Source: Cupriavidus phytohabitans
GTDB taxonomy: Bacteria > Pseudomonadota > Gammaproteobacteria > Burkholderiales > Burkholderiaceae
Direction: 5' to 3'
NCBI RefSeq assembly: GCF_000426345.1
Contig: NZ_AUFE01000010.1
Span: 62,001-126,000 of the forward strand
Length of the DNA stretch: 64,000 nt
Below are positions 57,895 to 64,000 of the stretch, in pieces (the first letter of the stretch is position 1; each line of letters begins with the position of its first letter). A program made the translations under genes and the position numbers. Below the pieces are notes generated by a model that was given only the letters and a program-made list of their open reading frames with translations, was not told the origin of the DNA and made no database searches.

Positions 57895-60249
57895 ATGCGA
57901 GTGCTTTGTATTGGTGGCGGACCGGCCGGGCTTTACTTCGGCCTGCTGATGAAGTTGCAGGATCCGGCCAACGAGGTCATCGTGGTCGAGCGCAACCGGC
58001 CTTACGACACCTTCGGCTGGGGCGTGGTGTTCTCCGACGCCACCATGGACAACCTGATGGAAGCCGATCCGGACAGCGCCGCCGAGATCAATGCCGCCTT
58101 CAACCACTGGGACGATATCGACATCCATATCGGCGGCCGCACCATCCGCTCCGGTGGCCACGGCTTTATCGGCATCGGCCGCAAGCGCCTGCTCAATATC
58201 TTGCAGGCGCGCTGCGAAGCGCTCGGCGTCAGGCTGGTGTTCGAGAACGATGTCACCGACGACCAGGCGCTGGCGATGCAATACCAGGCCGACCTGGTGA
58301 TCGCCTCGGATGGCCTGAACAGCCGCATCCGCACCCGCTACGCCGAGACCTTCCAGCCCGACATCGATACGCGCCAGTGCCGCTTTGTCTGGCTGGGCAC
58401 GCACAAACTGTTCGACGCCTTCACGTTTGCTTTCGAAAAGACCGAGCACGGCTGGTTCCAGGCGCATGCCTACCGCTTCGACGACAACACCTCGACCTTT
58501 ATCGTCGAAACGCCGGAATCGGTCTGGCGCGCCGCCGGCATCGAAGAGATGAGCCAGGAAGAGGGCGTGGCGTACTGCGAGAAGCTGTTCGCCCGCTACC
58601 TCGACGGCAACAAGCTGATCACCAACGCGGCGCACCTGCGCGGCTCGGCGATCTGGATCCGCTTCCCGCGCGTGATCTGCCGCCAGTGGGTGCATTGGAA
58701 TACGCTGCCGGACGGCCGTCGCGTGCCCGTGGTGCTGATGGGCGATGCCGCGCACACGGCGCATTTCTCGATCGGTTCCGGTACCAAGCTGGCGCTGGAA
58801 GATGCGATCGACCTGGCCGAAGAGATCCGTGGCAGCGGCCACGACGGCCTGCCCGATGCGCTGGCGCGCTACGAAGCCACGCGCGGCGTGGAAGTGCTGA
58901 AGATCCAGAACGCGGCGCGCAATTCGACCGAGTGGTTCGAGAACGTCGAGCGCTACGCCGGCAGCCTGCCGCCGGAGCAGTTCGCCTATTCGCTGCTGAC
59001 GCGTTCGCAGCGCATCTCGCACGAGAACCTGCGGGTGCGCGACGCCGATTATGTGGCGCAATTCGAGCACTGGCTGGCGCAACAGGCCGGCGTGCCGCAG
59101 CAGAGCCTGCAGCTGCGCGAGCACGAGCCGCTGCCGCCGATGTTCACGCCGTTCCGGCTGCGCGGCGTCACGCTGAAGAACCGCGTGGTGGTGTCGCCGA
59201 TGGCGATGTACTCCTGCACCGACGGCATGCCGGGCGACTTCCACCTGGTGCACCTCGGTTCGCGCGCGCTGGGCGGCGCCGGCATGGTGGTGGCGGAAAT
59301 GACCTGCGTGTCGCCCGATGCGCGCATCACGCCGGGTTGCCCGGGCTTGTGGAGCGATGAGCAGCGCGACGCATGGAAGCGCATCGTCGATTTCGTGCAT
59401 GCCAGCAGCGATGCCCGCATCGCCATGCAGATCGGACACTCCGGCCGCAAGGGGTCGACGCAGCTCGGCTGGGAAGCGATGGACCACCCGCTGCCGCAGG
59501 GCAACTGGCCGGTGATGTCGGCCTCGCCACTGCCGTACCTGCCTGGCGAGTCGCAGACCCCGCGCGAGATGACGCGCGCCGACATGGACCGCGTGCGCGA
59601 CGACTTCGTTGCCAGCGCCCGGCGCGCGGCCGAAGCGGGTTTCGACTGGCTCGAACTGCACTGCGCGCACGGCTACCTGTTGTCGAGCTTTATCTCGCCG
59701 CTGACCAATACGCGCAACGACGAATATGGCGGCTCGCTGGCGGCGCGGCTGCGCTATCCGCTGGAAGTGTTCGAAGCCGTGCGCGCGGTATGGCCGCAGG
59801 ACAAGCCGATGTCGGTGCGCATCTCGGCGCACGACTGGGTCGAAGGCGGCATCACGCCCGACGACGCCGTCGAGATCGCCCGCGCCTTCAAGGCGGCCGG
59901 CGCCGACATGATCGACTGCTCGTCGGGGCAGGTCAGCCCCGACCAGGCGCCGGTGTATGGCCGCATGTACCAGACCCCGTTCGCCGATCGCATCCGCAAC
60001 GAGGCCGGCATCGCCACCATCGCGGTGGGCGCGATCTTCGAGGCCGATCACGTCGACTCGATCATCGCCGCCGGCCGCGCCGATCTGTGCGCGATCGCGC
60101 GCCCGCACCTGGCCAACCCGGCCTGGACGCTGCAGGAAGCCGCGCGCATCGGCTACCGCGACATCGCCTGGCCCAAGCAATACCTGGCGGGCAAGCGGCA
60201 ACTGGAGACCAATCTCGAACGCGCCGCGGCGCAGGAGAAGCAGGCATGA
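57895..60249 (+). CDS. Bifunctional 2-aminobenzoyl-CoA monooxygenase/reductase
   Basis: A 784-residue fusion enzyme that acts on 2-aminobenzoyl-CoA (anthraniloyl-CoA), hydroxylating and partially reducing the ring in the aerobic CoA-dependent pathway. The N-terminal part (about 1-385) is an FAD monooxygenase like salicylyl-CoA 5-hydroxylase: [16 protein letters not shown] at the start and [20 protein letters not shown]. The C-terminal part (from about 415, [20 protein letters not shown]) is an old-yellow-enzyme FMN domain with [27 protein letters not shown] and [10 protein letters not shown]. The start follows GCAGGAGGCAACAG. It overlaps the next gene by 4 bases. Separate monofunctional salicylyl-CoA hydroxylases lack the OYE part. 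Confidence 0.88.
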   Translation: MRVLCIGGGPAGLYFGLLMKLQDPANEVIVVERNRPYDTFGWGVVFSDATMDNLMEADPDSAAEINAAFNHWDDIDIHIGGRTIRSGGHGFIGIGRKRLLNILQARCEALGVRLVFENDVTDDQALAMQYQADLVIASDGLNSRIRTRYAETFQPDIDTRQCRFVWLGTHKLFDAFTFAFEKTEHGWFQAHAYRFDDNTSTFIVETPESVWRAAGIEEMSQEEGVAYCEKLFARYLDGNKLITNAAHLRGSAIWIRFPRVICRQWVHWNTLPDGRRVPVVLMGDAAHTAHFSIGSGTKLALEDAIDLAEEIRGSGHDGLPDALARYEATRGVEVLKIQNAARNSTEWFENVERYAGSLPPEQFAYSLLTRSQRISHENLRVRDADYVAQFEHWLAQQAGVPQQSLQLREHEPLPPMFTPFRLRGVTLKNRVVVSPMAMYSCTDGMPGDFHLVHLGSRALGGAGMVVAEMTCVSPDARITPGCPGLWSDEQRDAWKRIVDFVHASSDARIAMQIGHSGRKGSTQLGWEAMDHPLPQGNWPVMSASPLPYLPGESQTPREMTRADMDRVRDDFVASARRAAEAGFDWLELHCAHGYLLSSFISPLTNTRNDEYGGSLAARLRYPLEVFEAVRAVWPQDKPMSVRISAHDWVEGGITPDDAVEIARAFKAAGADMIDCSSGQVSPDQAPVYGRMYQTPFADRIRNEAGIATIAVGAIFEADHVDSIIAAGRADLCAIARPHLANPAWTLQEAARIGYRDIAWPKQYLAGKRQLETNLERAAAQEKQA

Positions 60250-61058
60250 CGGGCGGCATGGCAACACTGGCCGGCAGGCACGCGCTGGTCACCGGAGGCG
60301 GGCGCGGCATCGGCGCGGCGATCGCGCGGCGGCTGCTGGCCGACGGCGCCAGCGTCACGCTGCTGGGGCGCGATGCCGGCACGCTGCAAGCGACGGTGCA
60401 GGCGCTGCGCGGGCAGGCACCGGCGGGCGCTATGGCCTCCTCGGTCTCGTTCGTCACGGCCGATATCGCCGATGCCGAGAGCGTAGCGCGCGCCTTTGCC
60501 GCGGCCACGGAGCAGGCGGGTCCGGTATCGATGCTGGTCAACAACGCCGGGCAGGCGCATAGCGCCCCCTTCATGAAGACCGATGCCGCGCTGTGGCGGC
60601 GCATGCTCGATGTCAACCTGACCGGCACCTTCCTGTGCACGCAGGCCGCGCTGCCCGCGATGCTCGAAGCGGGTTGGGGCCGCATCGTCAACGTGGCCAG
60701 CACCGCCGGACTGATCGGCTACGGCTATGTCAGCGCCTATTGCGCGGCCAAGCATGGCGTGATCGGACTGACGCGCGCGCTGGCGCTGGAGACCGCGGCC
60801 AGGGGCGTGACCGTGAACGCGGTTTGCCCGGGCTACACCGAAACCGATATCGTGCGCGACGCCGTCGCCAACATCGTCGGCAAGACCGGTCGTACGGAAG
60901 ACCAGGCGCGCGCCGAACTGGCCGCGCGCAATCCGCAGCGCCGCCTGGTGCAGCCCGAGGAAGTGGCCGACGCCGTGGCATGGCTGTGCCAGCCGTCCGC
61001 CGGCGCGATCACCGGGCAGGCGATCCCGGTGGCCGGCGGCGAAGTGATGGCGGGCTGA
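60246..61058 (+). CDS. SDR-family 3-hydroxyacyl-CoA dehydrogenase-like oxidoreductase
   Basis: A 270-residue short-chain dehydrogenase. It has the NAD(P) motif [15 protein letters not shown] (about 13-27), NNAGQAHS, catalytic Ser in IVNVASTAG and YxxxK in [10 protein letters not shown], and the late [15 protein letters not shown] overlaps the preceding TGA (ATGA). In the aminobenzoyl-CoA pathway an SDR oxidises a 3-hydroxyacyl-CoA intermediate during the beta-oxidation-like stage. Exact substrate is inferred from context. Confidence 0.87.
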   Translation: MTGGMATLAGRHALVTGGGRGIGAAIARRLLADGASVTLLGRDAGTLQATVQALRGQAPAGAMASSVSFVTADIADAESVARAFAAATEQAGPVSMLVNNAGQAHSAPFMKTDAALWRRMLDVNLTGTFLCTQAALPAMLEAGWGRIVNVASTAGLIGYGYVSAYCAAKHGVIGLTRALALETAARGVTVNAVCPGYTETDIVRDAVANIVGKTGRTEDQARAELAARNPQRRLVQPEEVADAVAWLCQPSAGAITGQAIPVAGGEVMAG

Positions 61059-61083
61059 CAAGACAAGGACCTGAGAGAGAACC

Positions 61084-61935
61084 ATGACTGAAATCGCACT
61101 CGACATGCGCCACCACAAGCGCAGCTTTGCCGGCTATGAACCGCGGCACTTCCTGTGGTCGGTGTCCGACGACGGCAAGGTCGGCACCATCACGCTGAAC
61201 CGCCCCGAGCGCAAGAACCCGCTGACCTTCGATTCCTATGCCGAACTGCGCGACCTGTTCCGCGCGCTGTGCTACGCCAGCGACATCAAGGCGGTGGTGG
61301 TCACCGGCGCCGGCGGCAACTTCTGCTCGGGTGGCGATGTGCACGAGATCATCGGGCCGCTGACGCAGATGACCATGCCCGAACTGCTCGACTTCACGCG
61401 CATGACCGGCGACCTGGTCAAGGCGATGCGCGCGTGCCCGCAGCCGGTGATCAGCGCGGTCGACGGCATCTGCGCCGGCGCGGGCGCGATGATGGCGCTG
61501 GCCTCCGACATGCGGCTGGGCACGGCGCAGGCGAAGACCGCGTTCCTGTTCGTGCGCGTGGGACTGGCCGGTGCCGACATGGGCGCGTGCTCGCTGCTGC
61601 CGCGCGTGATCGGGCAGGGGCGCGCCAGCGAGCTGCTCTATACCGGCCGCGCCATGAACGCGGAGGAGGGCCTGCAGTGGGGCTTCTTCAACGCGCTGCA
61701 TCCGTCCGAGGCCGTGCTGGCACAGGCGCAGGCGCTGGCCGCGCAGCTCGCCGCCGGGCCGACCTTCGCGCACGGCGTGACCAAGAAGCTGCTGCACCAG
61801 GAATGGAACATGGGGCTGGACGAGGCCATCGAAGCCGAAGCCGAGGCCCAGGCCATCTGCATGCAGACGCGCGATTTCCGCCGCGCCTACGAGGCCTTCG
61901 TGGCCAAATCGAAGCCGGTGTTCGAAGGCGACTGA
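61084..61935 (+). CDS. Enoyl-CoA hydratase/isomerase family protein
   Basis: A 283-residue crotonase-fold protein starting [14 protein letters not shown] after a GAGAGAACC segment. Oxyanion-hole motifs are [19 protein letters not shown] and [18 protein letters not shown]; the catalytic acid region reads [22 protein letters not shown] (split [22 protein letters not shown]). It likely hydrates or rearranges a ring-derived enoyl-CoA after anthraniloyl-CoA dearomatisation. It lies 25 bases after the SDR and 14 before the acyl-CoA dehydrogenase. Confidence 0.9.
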   Translation: MTEIALDMRHHKRSFAGYEPRHFLWSVSDDGKVGTITLNRPERKNPLTFDSYAELRDLFRALCYASDIKAVVVTGAGGNFCSGGDVHEIIGPLTQMTMPELLDFTRMTGDLVKAMRACPQPVISAVDGICAGAGAMMALASDMRLGTAQAKTAFLFVRVGLAGADMGACSLLPRVIGQGRASELLYTGRAMNAEEGLQWGFFNALHPSEAVLAQAQALAAQLAAGPTFAHGVTKKLLHQEWNMGLDEAIEAEAEAQAICMQTRDFRRAYEAFVAKSKPVFEGD

Positions 61936-61949
61936 GCCAGGGAGCCGCG

Positions 61950-63119
61950 ATGTCAGACAAGACCTATCTCGACCTGCCACTGTTCGACGACGCGCACCGC
62001 ACGCTGGAACGCGAACTGGACGCCTGGTGCGCGCAACACCTGCATGTCGACCACGGCGACGCCGATGCCGCCTGCCGCGCGCTGGTGCGCCAGCTCGGCG
62101 AAGCGGGCTGGCTGCGCTATTGCGTGCCGGCCGCGCACGGTGGCGCGCTGCCCGCGCTCGATTCACGCTCGCTGTGCCTGCTGCGCGAAACGCTGGCGCG
62201 CCACGACGGCCTTGCCGACTTTGCCTTCGCGATGCAGGGGCTCGGCTCGGGTGCGATCTCGATTGCCGGCAGCGAAGCGCTGCGCGCGCAATACCTGCCA
62301 CGCGTGGCGCGCGGCGAGGCAATAGCTGCCTTTGCGCTGTCGGAGCCCGAGGCCGGCTCCGATGTCGCGGCGATGCAATGCAGCGCGCGGCTGTCGGAAG
62401 ACGGCAAGCACTATGTGATCGACGGCGCCAAGACCTGGATCTCCAATGGTGGCATCGCGGACTTCTATTGCGTGTTCGTGCGCACCGGCGAAGCGCCCGG
62501 CGCGCGCGGCATCTCGGCCTTCGTGGTCGACGCCGATGCGCCGGGCCTGACCATCGCCGAGCGCATCGACGTGATCGCGCCGCACCCGCTGGCCACGCTG
62601 CGCTTCGACAGCTGCCGCGTGCCGGTCGGCAACCGGCTGGGCGAGGCGGGGCAGGGCTTCAAGGTGGCGATGATGACACTCGACATCTTCCGCGCCTCGG
62701 TCGCGGCGGCGGCCCTGGGCTTCGGGCGTGCGGCGCTGGACGACGCGCTGGCGCGCGCGTGCGAGCGGCCGATGTTCGGCGGCGTGCTGGCCGACCTGCA
62801 GCTGACGCAGGCGGCCATCGGCGATATGGCGACTGCCATCGACGCGGCGGCGCTGCTGACCTATCGCGCCGCCTGGCTGCGCGATGTGAAGGGCCAGCGC
62901 ACCACGCGCGAAGCGGCGATGGCCAAGATGGTCGCGACCGAGAACGCACAGCAGGTCATCGACCGCGCGGTGCAGATGTTCGGCGGCCTCGGCGTCAAGG
63001 TCGGCACGCGCGTGGAAAGCCTGTACCGCGAGATCCGCTCGCTGCGCATCTACGAAGGCGCCACCGAAGTGCAGAAGCTGATCATCGCCCGCGAAACACT
63101 GGCCGGCAGGAAGGCCTGA
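61950..63119 (+). CDS. Acyl-CoA dehydrogenase family protein
   Basis: A 389-residue FAD-dependent acyl-CoA dehydrogenase. Signatures are [69 protein letters not shown], and the C-terminal [17 protein letters not shown] with the catalytic Glu near 370. The ATG follows GGGAGCCGCG. It should introduce a double bond during degradation of the ring-derived acyl-CoA. It is 50 bases before the CoA ligase gene. Confidence 0.92.
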   Translation: MSDKTYLDLPLFDDAHRTLERELDAWCAQHLHVDHGDADAACRALVRQLGEAGWLRYCVPAAHGGALPALDSRSLCLLRETLARHDGLADFAFAMQGLGSGAISIAGSEALRAQYLPRVARGEAIAAFALSEPEAGSDVAAMQCSARLSEDGKHYVIDGAKTWISNGGIADFYCVFVRTGEAPGARGISAFVVDADAPGLTIAERIDVIAPHPLATLRFDSCRVPVGNRLGEAGQGFKVAMMTLDIFRASVAAAALGFGRAALDDALARACERPMFGGVLADLQLTQAAIGDMATAIDAAALLTYRAAWLRDVKGQRTTREAAMAKMVATENAQQVIDRAVQMFGGLGVKVGTRVESLYREIRSLRIYEGATEVQKLIIARETLAGRKA

Positions 63120-63169
63120 GCCATCCGCCCCGCAACTGCCGTACCGACAGAGCAGACAGGAGACAAGCC

Positions 63170-64000
63170 ATGGCGACCACCGCCCACCTCGATACCTTCG
63201 CCCGCGACCGCCTGCCGCCGCCCGAGCAGTGGCCGGTGTTCCGCTTCAACGCCGATACCGACTACCCGGCGCGGATGAACTGCGCGGTGGAGCTGGTCGA
63301 CCGCCACGTGCGCGAAGGCCGCGGCGAACGCATCGCCATCCGCCATCGCCCCACTGGCCAGGCGGGGCAGATCGAGACGGTCACCTACGCTCAACTGGCG
63401 GCGCTGGTCAACCGCATCGCCCATGTGCTGGTCGAGGACATGGCGCTGGTGCCCGGGAACCGCGTGCTGCTGCGCGGCCCCAACAACCTGATGATGGCGG
63501 CAAGCTGGCTCGCCACCATCAAGGCCGGCCTGATTGCCGTGCCGACCATGCCATTGCTGCGCGCGAGGGAACTGAAGCAGATCGTCGACAAGGCGCAGGT
63601 CACCGCGGCGCTGTGCGATGCGCGGCTGCGCGAGGACCTCGACGCCAACCAGCGGGCCGGCGGGGAATTCCATTGCCCGACCCTGGCGCGCGTGCTGTAC
63701 TTCAACGGCACCGGCGAGGGTTCGCTGGAAGCCGCGATGGCGGGCAAGCCAGACAGCTTCGATGCCTGCGACACCGCCAGCGACGATATCTGCCTGATCG
63801 CCTTCACCAGCGGCACCACCGGACAGCCCAAGGGGACGGTGCATTTCCACCGCGACGTGCTGGCCATGTGCGACCTGTTCCCGCGCCATGTGCTGCGCTC
63901 CGTGCCGGACGATGTCTTCTGCGGCACGCCGCCGATCGCGTTCACCTTCGGGCTGGGCGGCATGCTGTGCTTCCCGTTGCGCATCGGCGCCAGCACGGTG
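63170..64000 (+). CDS. 2-aminobenzoate-CoA ligase-like acyl-CoA synthetase (3' end outside window)
   Basis: The first 277 residues of an ANL-superfamily enzyme of the benzoate-CoA ligase group. The ATG follows GACAGGAGACAAGCC. The visible part has RFNADTDYPARMNCAVELVD, VTYAQLAALVNRIAHVL and the P-loop FTSGTTGQPKGTVHFHRD, which is typical of aminobenzoate/benzoate-CoA ligases. Activation of anthranilate to 2-aminobenzoyl-CoA would be the first step of the pathway encoded by the preceding four genes. The substrate-pocket region lies beyond the window. Confidence 0.85.
   Translation, partial: MATTAHLDTFARDRLPPPEQWPVFRFNADTDYPARMNCAVELVDRHVREGRGERIAIRHRPTGQAGQIETVTYAQLAALVNRIAHVLVEDMALVPGNRVLLRGPNNLMMAASWLATIKAGLIAVPTMPLLRARELKQIVDKAQVTAALCDARLREDLDANQRAGGEFHCPTLARVLYFNGTGEGSLEAAMAGKPDSFDACDTASDDICLIAFTSGTTGQPKGTVHFHRDVLAMCDLFPRHVLRSVPDDVFCGTPPIAFTFGLGGMLCFPLRIGASTV

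Noticed and set aside
57826..60267. An 813-codon minus-strand open frame opposite the monooxygenase/reductase gene
   Set aside because: Pure antisense shadow; no ribosome site or domain.

Overview
The window is about 64 kb of GC-rich chromosome from a betaproteobacterium of the Burkholderiaceae, most like Cupriavidus/Ralstonia. The gene orders era-recO-pdxJ-acpS-nagZ, earP-efp and dnaQ-rnhA-methyltransferase/gloB-mltD, an EF-P with Arg at position 32, and an ABC-type glycerol importer all fit that group. The assignment comes from gene content and protein character; no database search was possible. Most of the window is housekeeping or metabolic core. I saw no CRISPR array, insertion sequence, prophage or plasmid origin.

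Layout. 1-4 kb: era (5' end outside the window), recO, pdxJ, acpS and nagZ, tightly packed on the + strand. 4-6 kb: efp and its arginine rhamnosyltransferase gene earP on the - strand. 6-9.5 kb: uvrC, pgsA, two identical tRNA-Gly(GCC) genes and tRNA-Cys(GCA). 9.5-15 kb: a CPA2-type antiporter without an RCK domain, a divergent LysR/YeiH pair, tRNA-Leu(TAA), two small exported repeat or low-complexity proteins, and a GlcG/HbpS-like protein. 15.4-18.1 kb: an iron-uptake block on the - strand (hemP; a 21-codon ORF, tonB, exbB, exbD) with two Fur-box-like sites. 18.4-25 kb: a tandem-AAA+ ATPase of unknown role, murI, class I fumarase, a YqhA-like membrane protein and an EamA transporter. 25.3-29.6 kb: acetyl-CoA synthetase, an SSS-family symporter with an EF-hand-like loop, and tRNA-Ser(GGA).

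29.6-30.8 kb is a gene-poor stretch holding a likely 49-residue membrane protein, a fimbrial-subunit remnant and duplicated hairpins. 30.8-36 kb: a D-amino-acid aminotransferase, a frameshifted diguanylate cyclase and several small conserved or exported proteins, including an MliC/PliC-like lysozyme inhibitor. 36-48.4 kb is a glycerol region: glpD and glpK on the - strand, a Nudix gene and purU, then the repressor glpR divergent from an ABC importer glpSTPQUV. Glycerol imported by GlpSTPQUV would be phosphorylated by GlpK and oxidised by GlpD, under GlpR. 48.4-55.7 kb: a Cache-HAMP-PAS-GGDEF diguanylate cyclase, tRNA-Val(CAC), dnaQ, rnhA, a methyltransferase, gloB and mltD. 55.8-64 kb: prpE, then an operon for aerobic 2-aminobenzoyl-CoA (anthranilate) catabolism: monooxygenase/reductase, SDR, enoyl-CoA hydratase, acyl-CoA dehydrogenase and a CoA ligase cut by the window end.

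The items most worth follow-up are the complementary degeneracy of the two glycerol ABC ATPases, the tandem-AAA+ protein, the small ORFs upstream of tonB and near 30 kb, the frameshifted diguanylate cyclase, and the efp/earP modification pair. None is clearly a wholly undescribed multi-gene system.
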